DNA of 64,000 nucleotides, taken from NCBI RefSeq assembly GCF_009184905.1, contig NZ_WESC01000003.1, positions 1 to 64,000 of the forward strand. Direction: 5' to 3'. Shown piece after piece: positions 8,796 to 17,318 of the stretch. Under the pieces are notes generated by a model, which was not told where the DNA came from, did no database searches, and was given only the letters and a program-made list of their open reading frames with translations. A program made the translations under genes and the position numbers. Numbering within the stretch: position 1 is the stretch's first letter; each line of letters begins with the position of its first letter. This DNA comes from Parvibaculum sedimenti. GTDB taxonomy: Bacteria > Pseudomonadota > Alphaproteobacteria > Parvibaculales > Parvibaculaceae.

Positions 8796-9799
8796 CGCGT
8801 TTCACTGGCGGACGCAATCTCCCCGCATGGCTTGAGATCGCCCGCGCCCGAGGCCAGCGGCGCGTCGTGATCGTCGATCCAGCCCGCGATATCCGTCCAC
8901 ACGACCTTCCGCTCCAGATCGCGCAGCAGCATGTGATAGCCATTGGTGTAGCAGGCGGCATTCACATCGACATGCGCCGCCTTCATTTCGGCGAGCGAAT
9001 GCGCGACCGGCAGTTCCGGCACGATCTGGTCATGCGCGCCATAGAGCAGCAGCACCGGCACATTGATGCGCGTCGCGGCCACCGCAGCCTCGTCCATCAG
9101 GTTGACGAGACCATAGATCGTTCCAACCTGCGTTTCCTTGATGACCAGAGGATCGCGGCCCAGCGCGCGCAACATCTCGATATTGTCCGATGGCCTGATA
9201 TTGAGCCCCCGCCCGGTCACCGTCATCTCCGGCACCATATGGGCGCTCGACCAGAGCACGACGTCGTAGAACGCGTTCATCTCCCGCCAGCCCCAGACGG
9301 CCGGCGCAGCGAGAATGACACCATCGACCTTGGGCGGGTTCGGCAGCGAGAAGGCGCGCATCACCACGCCGCCGCCCATGCTTTCGCCAAGCAGATAGAC
9401 CGGTACGTCGGGATGCTCTTTCCTGACCAGCGCCACCACGGCGTTGAGGTCGTCCGCCATCCGCGCATCGCCCGCCCAGAGCCCGCGTCCCGGCGCCTGC
9501 CCGAAGCCGCGCTGGTCATAGGCATAGACGCTGATCCCATGCTCCGGGAACCAGTGCCCCGGCATGTCGAAGGCGTTGGAATAATCGTTGAAGCCGTGAA
9601 CGCCGATGATGATCGCCTTCGGATTCGCCGCCGGCCAGACGCGCAAGGGCAGCCGCGCCCCATCCGAAGTCACGACATTCTGGCTCTCGATCCGCGGCGT
9701 ATAGACCGGGGTGCCCGTTGCCATCAGGCGCGGGGCGCAGCCGAAGGTCACGCCCAGAACGAGCGCCGATCCGAGCGCCACCCGCATTGCCTTGCGCAT
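8759..9799 (-). CDS. Alpha/beta hydrolase, lysophospholipase / monoacylglycerol-lipase type, probable lipoprotein
   Basis: A 346-residue hydrolase. The start at ATG 9799 gives a signal sequence MRKAMRVALGSALVLGV ending at a Cys (TFGC), so lipid attachment or export is likely although the lipobox is weak. The alpha/beta-hydrolase core shows IIGVHGFNDYS (oxyanion HG), the nucleophile elbow GESMGGG, and LLYGAHDQIVPELP with the acid residue; the catalytic His is probably in NGYHMLLRD. The layout matches PldB/monoglyceride lipase-like Hydrolase_4 proteins. It is the last gene of a minus-strand run (acyl-CoA dehydrogenase, UDG-like, lipase) with only 5 bp gaps. Its 3' end overlaps that of the patatin gene by 37 bp. 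Confidence 0.87.
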   Translation of the reverse strand: MRKAMRVALGSALVLGVTFGCAPRLMATGTPVYTPRIESQNVVTSDGARLPLRVWPAANPKAIIIGVHGFNDYSNAFDMPGHWFPEHGISVYAYDQRGFGQAPGRGLWAGDARMADDLNAVVALVRKEHPDVPVYLLGESMGGGVVMRAFSLPNPPKVDGVILAAPAVWGWREMNAFYDVVLWSSAHMVPEMTVTGRGLNIRPSDNIEMLRALGRDPLVIKETQVGTIYGLVNLMDEAAVAATRINVPVLLLYGAHDQIVPELPVAHSLAEMKAAHVDVNAACYTNGYHMLLRDLERKVVWTDIAGWIDDHDAPLASGAGDLKPCGEIASASETRQARSGASSVIP

Positions 9800-9804
9800 T
9801 TGCC

Positions 9805-10410
9805 TTATCCAATCAGCCGGCGCACGTCTCGTCGCAGCGCCGGAAGAACGTCCGTTTCGAACCATGGATGCTTCCTGATCCAGGCATTATTACGCCAGGA
9901 CGGATGTGGCAGAGGTATGGCGGACGGGAGATAATCGCGCCACGCTGCAACTGTTTCGGTCAAACTCGCCTTGCGCCTCGGGCCGAGGTGCCAGCTTTGG
10001 GCATATTGCCCGACAAGCAGCGTCAATTCTATCTGCGGCATGAGTTCGAAAAGCCGCGTCCGCCAGTGGCCCGCGCATTCGCGCCGTGGCGGCCGGTCGC
10101 CGCCCTTGGCGTCGAGCCCCGGAAAGCAGAAGCCCATGGGCACGATGGCGACGCGGGAGACGTCATAGAATTCCTCCGAACTCACGCCCATCCAGTCGCG
10201 CAGGCGGTCGCCGCTCGGATCTGTGAACGGCATGCCGGACGCGTGGACCCGCGTCCCCGGCGCCTGCCCCACAATGCAAAGCCGCGCCGTTTGCGACACG
10301 CGCAAAACCGGACGCGGCTCATGCGGAAGCGGTTTGCCCGCCGGCTCGTCGATGCAGAGCCGGCAGGCACGGATTTCCCTGGCGAGCTTGTCGAGCGCGC
10401 TCCGGCTCAT
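9805..10410 (-). CDS. Uracil-DNA glycosylase family protein
   Basis: A 201-residue protein of the uracil-DNA glycosylase superfamily (small UDG-like fold, as in families 4/5 and related proteins). The water-activating motif appears as IVGQAPGTRVHASGMPFTD, followed by a DYSRVAIVPMGFC-like strand (DVSRVAIVPMGFCFPG) and the C-terminal LPHPSWRNNAW motif carrying the conserved His. An N-terminal CRLC pair (ACRLC) is present, but the further Fe-S cysteines of family 4 are not obvious. The expected role is base excision or nucleic-acid base recognition in the cytoplasm. It sits 5 bp after an acyl-CoA dehydrogenase and 5 bp before a lipase, so it is co-transcribed with lipid genes. Confidence 0.85.
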   Translation of the reverse strand: MSRSALDKLAREIRACRLCIDEPAGKPLPHEPRPVLRVSQTARLCIVGQAPGTRVHASGMPFTDPSGDRLRDWMGVSSEEFYDVSRVAIVPMGFCFPGLDAKGGDRPPRRECAGHWRTRLFELMPQIELTLLVGQYAQSWHLGPRRKASLTETVAAWRDYLPSAIPLPHPSWRNNAWIRKHPWFETDVLPALRRDVRRLIG

Positions 10411-10415
10411 TCGCC

Positions 10416-11567
10416 TTACTGAACTTCCTTCAGCATGTTGCGCGCGATGATGACCTGCTGCACCTGGCTCGTGCCTTCATAGATGCGGAAGATGCGCACG
10501 TCGCGATAGAAGCGCTCGATGCCGTAATCGGCGACATAGCCAGCGCCACCAAAGATCTGCACCGCCCGGTCGGCGATGCGGCCGACGGCTTCGGAGCAGA
10601 AGAGCTTGGCGCAGGAGCTTTCGGTCGCCACATCCTCTCCTGCGTCGCGGCGCTTCGCGGCGTCGATCACCATGCAGCGGCCTGCATAATGCTCCATCTT
10701 CGAATCCGCCAGCATCGCCTGCACCAGCTGCAGATTGCCGATGGGCGCGCCGAACTGCTTGCGCTCGGCTGCATATTTCGTCGAGTCCTCGACGAGCCGC
10801 GAGGCCACGCCCATGCAGACAGCGGAAATGTGAAGGCGTCCGCGCTCAAGCACCTGCATCGCGGTCACGAAGCCCTTGCCTTCCGTCTCGCCGAGAAGGC
10901 AATCCGCCGGAATGCGGGTATTGTCGAAAATCACGTCGCAGATATGCGCGCCCTGCTGGCCCATCTTCTTTTCCGGCTTGCCGATGCTGATGCCCGGAAT
11001 GTCGCGCGGTATGACGAAGGCGGAAACACCCTTGGCGCCGGGCGTCTTGGGGTCGGTGCGCGCCATCAGCGTGAAGGCATGCGCCTTGTTCGCATTGGTG
11101 ATGAAACGCTTCGTGCCGTTGACGACATAATGGTCGCCGTCGCGGATCGCCGTCGTCTTGAGCGATGCCGCGTCCGAGCCCGCTTCCGGTTCCGTCAGCG
11201 CGAAGCTGATGATCACCTCGCCGCTCGCGATCTTGGGGAGCCAGTATTCCTTCTGGTCCTGGCGGCCATGCATGACGATGCCCTGGCTTCCGATGCCAAC
11301 ATTGGTGCCGATGACGGAGCGGAAGGCAGGCGAAGTGCGGCCCAGTTCGAACATGAGAAGGCATTCCTCCTCCATGTTGAGCCCGAGCCCGCCATATTCG
11401 ACCGGCACGGAGATGCCGAAGAGACCAAGCTCCTTCATTTCCTCGACGATCTCGGCGGGAACGGCATCGTTCTCGGACACCTGGTCCTCAATCGGCCGCA
11501 GCCGCTCGTCGACGAAGCGGCGGACGGAGGAGATCAGTTGTTCGCGTGTTTCGGCATCGAGGGCCAT
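10416..11567 (-). CDS. Acyl-CoA dehydrogenase
   Basis: A 383-residue FAD flavoprotein of the acyl-CoA dehydrogenase family, full length. The FAD/substrate signature ALTEPEAGSDAASLKT is followed by GTKRFITNANKA, and the C-terminus has RIYEGTSQVQQVIIARNML with the canonical catalytic Glu of short/medium-chain dehydrogenases. The start ATG at 11567 is preceded by CGGAGCGAAC; upstream in-frame codons lack family similarity. It catalyses alpha,beta-dehydrogenation of an acyl-CoA, passing electrons to ETF. It is the promoter-proximal gene of the run that continues into the UDG-like and lipase genes. Confidence 0.92.
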   Translation of the reverse strand: MALDAETREQLISSVRRFVDERLRPIEDQVSENDAVPAEIVEEMKELGLFGISVPVEYGGLGLNMEEECLLMFELGRTSPAFRSVIGTNVGIGSQGIVMHGRQDQKEYWLPKIASGEVIISFALTEPEAGSDAASLKTTAIRDGDHYVVNGTKRFITNANKAHAFTLMARTDPKTPGAKGVSAFVIPRDIPGISIGKPEKKMGQQGAHICDVIFDNTRIPADCLLGETEGKGFVTAMQVLERGRLHISAVCMGVASRLVEDSTKYAAERKQFGAPIGNLQLVQAMLADSKMEHYAGRCMVIDAAKRRDAGEDVATESSCAKLFCSEAVGRIADRAVQIFGGAGYVADYGIERFYRDVRIFRIYEGTSQVQQVIIARNMLKEVQ

Positions 11568-11772
11568 GTTCGCTCCGCTCTTATCTTCTGTGGGTTCGCA
11601 GGGGCGGAATTTAGCCGCTGAAGCCGAAAGATTCAAAGTCCCGCGAAAAAGGGGGAAATCAGGCCCCTTCCGCTGCGGAAATCGGCCGCCAGAGCCTATT
11701 GTTTCTTCGACGTCGTCATCCGACCTGCTATGAGACTGACGATGAAATTTTCGACCTGTTTCGAGGCCCTAA

Positions 11773-12213
11773 ATGAAAACTCCTCCTCCGCGTCTCGCCG
11801 ATTATGAAAGCTGGGATGGAACCGACCCCTTCGAGGATCGCGCCGGTCCCTTCTTCTTCCGCAAGCTGGAAACAGGCGAAGTGCGCTGCGCCTTCGAGGC
11901 GACGCCTGCCCACTGCAATGGCGGCGGCTTCCTTCATGGCGGCCTGTTGATGACCTTCGCCGATTTCTCGCTCTTCGCCATCGGCCGCGATGTGATCGGC
12001 GGCCACGCGGTCACCGTATCCTTCAATGCGGAATTCACCGCCGCCGGCCTCCCCGGCGATATCGTCGAAGCCCGCGGCGAGGTCATGAAGAATACCGGCA
12101 GCATGGTTTTCCTGCGCGGCCACGTCTACACCGCAACCGGTGAAGGCGAGCGCGTCCTCATGAACTTCAGCGGCATCGTGAAGCGCGTCAGGCAAAAGCC
12201 TGAGTCCCACTAG
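11773..12213 (+). CDS. PaaI-type hotdog thioesterase
   Basis: A 146-residue hotdog-fold protein. The family signature HGGLLMTFADFSLFAIG holds the HGG turn and the acidic residue (Asp) at the active site of PaaI-like acyl-CoA thioesterases. It probably hydrolyses an acyl- or aryl-CoA in the cytoplasm. It is transcribed divergently from the acyl-CoA dehydrogenase at 10416-11567, with 205 bp between them, and is followed after 26 bp by the luciferase-like oxidoreductase. A second thioesterase of the same type lies at 37945. Confidence 0.85.
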   Translation: MKTPPPRLADYESWDGTDPFEDRAGPFFFRKLETGEVRCAFEATPAHCNGGGFLHGGLLMTFADFSLFAIGRDVIGGHAVTVSFNAEFTAAGLPGDIVEARGEVMKNTGSMVFLRGHVYTATGEGERVLMNFSGIVKRVRQKPESH

Positions 12214-12239
12214 AGCGCAGCGACGGCGGAGCCCAAGCC

Positions 12240-13268
12240 ATGGTGACATTGAGCATCCTCGACCAGTCCCCGATCCGCCAGGGCGGCACCGCCGCCGAGG
12301 CCATGGCAAACACGCTCGACCTTGCGCGCCATGCGGAGCGTCTGGGCTACAGCCGCTATTGGCTCGCCGAGCACCACAATACCAGCTCCTTCGCGGGCTC
12401 CGCGCCGGAGATCATGATCGCCGCCGTCGCCGCCGCGACCGCCCACATCCGCGTCGGCTCGGCGGGCGTCATGCTGCCGCATTACAGTTCGCTGAAAGTG
12501 GCAGAGCTTTTCCGCGTTCTCGAAACGCTCTATCCGGGCCGCATCGATCTCGGCGTCGGCCGCGCGCCCGGCTCGGACCAGCGCACGGCCCGCGCCCTTC
12601 AGCCCGGCCCCAACGCCTACCCCATCGACGTCTTCCCGCAACAAGTCGAATTGCTGATCCAGTTCCTCGAAGACTCGAACGGGCAGTCGGGTGACGCGGG
12701 AGGATTCCCCGAAACCCACCCTTGGCGCGGCATCCATGCGACACCGCGCGGTCCCGGCATGCCGGAACTCTGGATGCTCGGTTCCGGCGGCGATGGCGCA
12801 ACCTACGCCGCCTCGTTCGGCATGCATTACTGCTTCGCGCATTTCATCAATCAGGATGCGGGCACGGGGCCTCTCGATCTCTATCGCAGCCAGTTCAAGC
12901 CCTCGCGCCATCTTTCATCGCCGCATGGCTCCATCGCCGTGTCGGTCACGGTCGGCGAGACGGAAGAGGACGCCCGGCGCATCGCCGCGCCGAGAAACCT
13001 CTGGGTGCTGCATCTCCTGCAGAACCGCGCCGGTGCCTTCCCCTCGGTCGAAGAGGCACTCGCCTATCAGTATTCGGACGATGAAAAGGTCATGCTGCGT
13101 GCCGTCGAACGCCGAGGCATCGTCGGCACGCCCGCGCAGGTGCGCGGACGGCTCCTTGCCATGGGCGAGGAATATGGCGTGGATGATTTCGTGATCCTCA
13201 CCATCACCTACGACCAGAAGGACCGCATCCGCTCCTACGAACTTCTGGCGGAATCCTTCGGGCTCTAG
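12240..13268 (+). CDS. LLM-class flavin-dependent oxidoreductase (bacterial luciferase-like)
   Basis: A 342-residue TIM-barrel flavin oxidoreductase of the luciferase-like monooxygenase family. Typical segments are LSILDQSPIRQG at the N-terminus, YWLAEHHNT near residue 42, VGSAGVMLPHYSSLKVAE and RIDLGVGRAPGSD. This set matches the MsnO8-like branch, whose substrates are mostly undefined. It would use reduced FMN (or F420 in some relatives) and oxygen. A ribosome site (GGCGGAGCCC) stands 7-8 nt before the ATG. It overlaps the convergent transporter gene by 4 bp, sharing a CTAG. Confidence 0.88.
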   Translation: MVTLSILDQSPIRQGGTAAEAMANTLDLARHAERLGYSRYWLAEHHNTSSFAGSAPEIMIAAVAAATAHIRVGSAGVMLPHYSSLKVAELFRVLETLYPGRIDLGVGRAPGSDQRTARALQPGPNAYPIDVFPQQVELLIQFLEDSNGQSGDAGGFPETHPWRGIHATPRGPGMPELWMLGSGGDGATYAASFGMHYCFAHFINQDAGTGPLDLYRSQFKPSRHLSSPHGSIAVSVTVGETEEDARRIAAPRNLWVLHLLQNRAGAFPSVEEALAYQYSDDEKVMLRAVERRGIVGTPAQVRGRLLAMGEEYGVDDFVILTITYDQKDRIRSYELLAESFGL

Positions 13269-14683
13269 TCCGCCGCCCGCACCCGGGCTCGTCGCGCCGT
13301 CCGCCGGTCGAGCGCAGCGCGCAGCCTTGCCTGCCGTTCATGCGTGATCGGGTAGTTCCAGATGATCGTCGTCGAGACAATCCACAAGGCCAATGGAACA
13401 AGGCAATACATGGCGGTCAGCGCGAAGTTCGCTCCCGCACTGTTCGCATGAGATTGCGGATCGAACCCGATCCAGGAAAGCACGGGCAACGCGATCCCCA
13501 CGCCTGCCGCTTCGAAGAACTTCCTCACCATCGCCAGAAAAGCGAAAAGAAATGCCGTGCGCTGCTCGCCACTCCTGATCGTGTCGAGATCGACAACATC
13601 GGCAAGGATCGACTGACCGAGAATGGGCGCGGCGCCGATAGAGAAGCCTTGTATCAGTGTGATGACCAACATAGCCGGAAACACCGCGCCGGGATAATTC
13701 GGCTTTACCCAGTAAATGATGAAGGGCACAAGCGCGAAGGCGGCAAGGCTCGCAAATCCTGCAACGCCAATGCCCTTGTGCTTGCCGATGCGTCCGCCGA
13801 TGCTGACCCAGAAGGGTGAGCCGACGACGCCCGCCGCGAAGAGCGCGAAAATCAGCACCGAGCTGCTGCTGCCCATCTGTGCCACATGCTCGAAGAAAAG
13901 CACGGCCACGCCCGCATTGATCGAACTGGCCAGCGCGCCAAGGATCACCGTCGCAAGGATCATGCGCAGCGGCCCGTTACGCATCGCCACGCGCACGCCC
14001 GCCGCAAAGGAGATCGGCACGCTGTGTCCCTTCACAGGTTCGCGAACCGAACGCAGCAATATGACGAGACAGATGGGCAGTAGTCCGGCCGTGAGCCAGC
14101 CCAGTGCCGCCATGGCCTGGCGCGACGCGGCGCTCGCCGCCGTTGCACCGCTGCCCGCCTGGCTTGCCACGATGGGAACCGTGATCGCGATCAGCAACCC
14201 GATCAGCAGGAAGATCTGGCGGCTGCCGGTGATGCGGTTGCGCTCGTGATAATCGTCGGAGATTTCCGCGCCCCATGCGCCATAGGGAATCTCGATCAGC
14301 GTGTAGCCGAGATAGATCGCGCATATCCAGACGAGCAGATAGAGGTTCGTCACCTGCCCCTGCGGTACGAAGAGCATGATCGCCGAGATCATCATGATGA
14401 TCACGCCGACGATGACCCAGGGCCGCCGTCTGCCCCAGCGCGTATGTGTGCGGTCGCTCCATCGGCCGATGAATGGATCGACGAAGACATCGCTCAGTCG
14501 CGCGAGCATCAAAATGACGCCGACCGCGCCGAGATCGAGGCCGAGCGTGCCGGAATAGAAAGGCGGAATATAGATCGCGAGCGGAAGCCCGATGACCGCC
14601 ATGGGCACGACAAGTTGCCCATAGGCGAAGAGCTCCCATTTGCCCAGCTTCGGCGTGCCGAGCTTGCGCTGGCTGTTATCCAT
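13265..14683 (-). CDS. MFS transporter, GPH (glycoside-pentoside-hexuronide:cation symporter) family
   Basis: A 472-residue membrane protein with about 12 hydrophobic segments. The GPH/MFS_2 hallmark is clear: ARLSDVFVDPFIGRWSDRTH (loop 2-3 with Asp and Arg), then TRWGRRRPWVIVG, and an IEIPYGAWGAEIS segment. These symporters bring in sugars, hexuronides or, in many proteobacteria, unidentified organic compounds with H+ or Na+. The gene stands alone on the minus strand. A candidate operator (TAGTAA-N7-TTACTA) lies 20-40 bp upstream of the start, suggesting control by a repressor not encoded next to it. Confidence 0.88.
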   Translation of the reverse strand: MDNSQRKLGTPKLGKWELFAYGQLVVPMAVIGLPLAIYIPPFYSGTLGLDLGAVGVILMLARLSDVFVDPFIGRWSDRTHTRWGRRRPWVIVGVIIMMISAIMLFVPQGQVTNLYLLVWICAIYLGYTLIEIPYGAWGAEISDDYHERNRITGSRQIFLLIGLLIAITVPIVASQAGSGATAASAASRQAMAALGWLTAGLLPICLVILLRSVREPVKGHSVPISFAAGVRVAMRNGPLRMILATVILGALASSINAGVAVLFFEHVAQMGSSSSVLIFALFAAGVVGSPFWVSIGGRIGKHKGIGVAGFASLAAFALVPFIIYWVKPNYPGAVFPAMLVITLIQGFSIGAAPILGQSILADVVDLDTIRSGEQRTAFLFAFLAMVRKFFEAAGVGIALPVLSWIGFDPQSHANSAGANFALTAMYCLVPLALWIVSTTIIWNYPITHERQARLRAALDRRTARRARVRAAD

Positions 14684-14703
14684 TGTTCCCGCCTCCCCGC
14701 AGG

Positions 14704-14724
14704 TTAGTAAACAAACGTTACTAT
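14704..14724. promoter_or_regulatory. Candidate operator, TAGTAA-N7-TTACTA inverted repeat
   Basis: Perfect 6-bp arms TAGTAA (14705-14710) and TTACTA (14718-14723) are separated by ACAAACG, between the transporter start (14683) and the end of the nucleoside transporter gene. The size and symmetry suit a TetR-family dimer. No regulator gene is adjacent, so the binding protein is unknown. Confidence 0.45.
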
Positions 14725-14764
14725 CCCGCCGGAAGCCACGGCAATGTATTTCGCGGGACGCGCT

Positions 14765-16024
14765 TCAGGTAATGAGGCCGATCACCGCGCCGGTCATCGA
14801 AGTCGCGAGCGTTCCAGACACGATGGCCCGCGTTCCGAGCGTCACGATATCCGAGCGCCGCGACGGCACCAGGGCCGTCAGCCCACCGATCAGAATGCCG
14901 ACGCTGCCGAGATTGGCGAAGCCGCAAAGCCCGTAGATCATGATGAGCGCCGAGCGCGGGCTGAGCGTCCCCTGGGGCAGATGCGCGAGATCGATATAGG
15001 CAATGAACTCGTTGAGGATCGTCTTTGTCCCCATGAGTTGTCCCGCTGTCTGCATTTCACTGGCCGGCACCCCCATCAGCCAGACGAGCGGCGAGAAGGC
15101 CCAGCCGAGCATGCGCTGCAAGGTGAGCGGCGCTCCCGCGACATCGGGAAAGGCGCCAAGGATGATGTTGACCAGCGCGACCAGCGCCACCATCACGACC
15201 AGCATGGCAAGAATGTTGAGCAGCAGATGGAGCCCGTCCACCGTGCCCCGCGTCACCGCATCCATGCTGCTCTCGTAATCGACCAGCGGCTCTTCTCCTG
15301 CGACACCTGTTCCCGCGAAGCCCGTCTCCTCCGGTACCATCACCCGCGCGATCGTAATGCCTGCGGGCAGCGAGATGAGCGAGGCGACGAGGATCTGCCC
15401 GAGCGCTCCGGGCACCACGGGTTCGAGCACGCTCGCATAGAGAACGAGGACCGTACCCGAAACGCTGGCGAGCCCCACCGTCATCATGATGAAGAGTTCC
15501 GCCCGCGTCAGCCTTTCGAGATAGGGCCGGATGAGCAGCGGCGCCTCTGCCATGCCGAGAAACATGGTCGAGGCGGAGGCAAGCCCCACCGCGCCGCCGA
15601 GCCCCATGCTCCTTTGCAGCAGGAAGGCGAAGCCGCGCGTCACCCAGCCAAGCACCCGCCAATGCCAGAGCAGCGCCGAAAGCGCCGACATGACGACCAC
15701 CAACGGCAACGCCTGAAAGCCGATGACGAAGGCGTTCGCCGGGTTTCTGATCTCGAACGGCGCCGGGCCGCCGCCCAGATAGCCGAAGACGAAGCCCGTC
15801 CCCGCCCGCGTCGCCTCGGTCAACGCATCAACCGCCCCATTGAGCGCGAGGAGCGCCGCTCGCGTCGCCGGCACCTTCAGAAGCAGAAGCGCGATTGCGA
15901 TCTGCAGAGCGATTCCAACGGCGACCTGGGTGACCGAAAAGGCCCGCTTGCGCTCGCTCAGGGCCCAGGCCGCGCACACGATGACCGCGAGCCCGAAGGC
16001 GCTTTGCAGGGACAGAAGAGACAT
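14765..16024 (-). CDS. Concentrative nucleoside transporter (CNT/NupC family)
   Basis: A 419-residue inner-membrane protein with 8-10 hydrophobic segments. The order of CNT domains is visible: N-terminal helices (LQSAFGLAVIVCAAWALSER), a gate region with VGLASASTMFLGMAEAPLLI, the TVGLASVSGTVLVLYASVL stretch, and the C-terminal YGLCGFANLGSVGILIGGL motif. CNT proteins import nucleosides with H+ or Na+. ATG at 16024 is preferred because GGAG lies 5-6 nt before it; a GTG two codons upstream would put the ribosome site too close. It is transcribed divergently from the SDR gene at 16253. Confidence 0.9.
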   Translation of the reverse strand: MSLLSLQSAFGLAVIVCAAWALSERKRAFSVTQVAVGIALQIAIALLLLKVPATRAALLALNGAVDALTEATRAGTGFVFGYLGGGPAPFEIRNPANAFVIGFQALPLVVVMSALSALLWHWRVLGWVTRGFAFLLQRSMGLGGAVGLASASTMFLGMAEAPLLIRPYLERLTRAELFIMMTVGLASVSGTVLVLYASVLEPVVPGALGQILVASLISLPAGITIARVMVPEETGFAGTGVAGEEPLVDYESSMDAVTRGTVDGLHLLLNILAMLVVMVALVALVNIILGAFPDVAGAPLTLQRMLGWAFSPLVWLMGVPASEMQTAGQLMGTKTILNEFIAYIDLAHLPQGTLSPRSALIMIYGLCGFANLGSVGILIGGLTALVPSRRSDIVTLGTRAIVSGTLATSMTGAVIGLIT

Positions 16025-16252
16025 CTTCACTCCAATAACGTTGTCCCTCGCGGGAATCGGTCAAGCTGGCCGGAATATAATGGCCTGCAGGGGGCCGGGG
16101 ATAAGTCTGACTGATGCCTGTTCATCCACGCAACAACGCCCTCCCTTGACCCCCTACCGGCCATCATGCACAAAGTCACCCCGAAACTGGCCCTACCCCA
16201 AGGGCACCAAAGGCCGCTTCAGGCGCGACACACCTAACGGGAGACTAGACCC

Positions 16253-17158
16253 ATGAGCATTCGTTTTGACGGCAAGGTCGCCATTGTCACCGGCGCCGGC
16301 GGTGGCCTCGGCCGCAGCCACGCCCTGGAACTCGCCCGTCGCGGCGCGAAGGTCGTCGTGAACGACCTCGGCGGCTCGCGCGACGGCTCCGGCGGCTCGT
16401 CGGACGCGGCCAACAAGGTCGTCGAGGAAATCAAGGCGCTCGGCGGCGAAGCCATCGCCAACGGCTCCAGCGTCACCGACGACGCGGGCGTCGCCCACAT
16501 GGTCAAGCAGACCATGGACACCTTCGGCCGCATCGACATCCTCATCAACAATGCCGGCATTCTTCGCGACAAGTCGTTCTCGAAGATGGAAATCGCCGAC
16601 TTCCAGCTCGTCGTCGACGTGCACCTCATGGGCACAGTGAAGCCGACCAAGGCCGTCTGGCAGATCATGCGCGATCAGGGCTATGGCCGCATCATGGTCA
16701 CGACCTCGTCGACCGGCCTCTATGGCAATTTCGGCCAGACCAACTACGGCGCGGCGAAGCTCGGCGTCGTCGGCTTCATCAACACGCTGAAGCTCGAAGG
16801 CCAGAAGGACAATATCCGCTGCAACGCGCTGGCCCCGGTCGCCTATACGCGCATGACCTCGGACCTGATGCCGCCGGAAGCTGAAAAGATGCTCTCGCCG
16901 GAATCGGTCACGCCTGGCGTGATGTTCCTCGTTTCGGAAGATGCCCCCACGGGCATGATCCTCTGCGCCGGCGCCGGCGTCTTCGCTGCCGCCCGCATGG
17001 AAGAGTCGGAAGGCGTCTTCCTCGGCGGCGACGACCTCTCCGCCGAGAAGGTTGCCGCGAACTGGGAGAAGATCTCCGACTTCTCGAACGCCGCGCCCTA
17101 CTTCATGGGCGGCGAGCAGACCGGCAAGTTCTTCAAGCTCGCCACCGGCGGCAAGTAA
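16253..17158 (+). CDS. SDR oxidoreductase, (3R)-hydroxyacyl-CoA dehydrogenase (MFE-2 type)
   Basis: A 301-residue short-chain dehydrogenase. The cofactor motif TGAGGGLGRSHALELARRGA and the insert VVVNDLGGSRDGSGGSS are the signature of the dehydrogenase part of peroxisomal multifunctional enzyme type 2. NNAG and the active-site Ser-Tyr-Lys (TSSTGLYG... NYGAAKLG) are intact. It would oxidise (3R)-hydroxyacyl-CoA with NAD+ in a beta-oxidation route, often for branched or steroid side chains. The MaoC hydratase and SCP2 domains fused in MFE-2 are absent. A strong terminator follows 24 bp after the stop. Confidence 0.9.
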   Translation: MSIRFDGKVAIVTGAGGGLGRSHALELARRGAKVVVNDLGGSRDGSGGSSDAANKVVEEIKALGGEAIANGSSVTDDAGVAHMVKQTMDTFGRIDILINNAGILRDKSFSKMEIADFQLVVDVHLMGTVKPTKAVWQIMRDQGYGRIMVTTSSTGLYGNFGQTNYGAAKLGVVGFINTLKLEGQKDNIRCNALAPVAYTRMTSDLMPPEAEKMLSPESVTPGVMFLVSEDAPTGMILCAGAGVFAAARMEESEGVFLGGDDLSAEKVAANWEKISDFSNAAPYFMGGEQTGKFFKLATGGK

Positions 17159-17181
17159 GAAATATCGTCTACGGACGAATT

Positions 17182-17208
17182 AAGGGGAGCCTGCGGGCTC
17201 CCCTTTTT
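17182..17208 (+). terminator. Rho-independent terminator of the SDR gene
   Basis: Stem GGGGAGCC (17184-17191) / GGCTCCCC (17196-17203) extended by AA/TT, a 4-nt loop, then a T-run to 17208. It lies 24 bp after the SDR stop. Confidence 0.9.
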
Positions 17209-17230
17209 GTTTGCCTTTCGTCCGACAGGA

Positions 17231-17315
17231 TTCGTCACCCCGGCCTTGAGCCGGGGTCCATCTTCGCGCGTGACGAGAAGGACGATGGATGCCGGATCAA
17301 GTCCGGCATGACGAA
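17231..17315. repeat. 85-bp intergenic palindromic element
   Basis: The element is bounded by TTCGTCA (17231-17237) and TGACGAA (17309-17315). Inside are two palindromic halves: CCCCGGCCTTGAGCCGGGG on the left and GCCGGATCAAGTCCGGC on the right, with GGTCCATC / GATGGATGCC between. This closely resembles the dispersed palindromic repeats that occur between genes in many alphaproteobacteria. It sits between convergent genes, in the 3' region of both. Other copies were not seen in this window. Confidence 0.75.
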
Positions 17316-17318
17316 GGG

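Noticed and set aside
14744-16114. Long open frame on the plus strand opposite the nucleoside transporter gene
   Set aside because: Its translation is Arg/His/Asp-rich with no domain, and the minus-strand protein is a clear CNT transporter; it is a GC-driven antisense frame.
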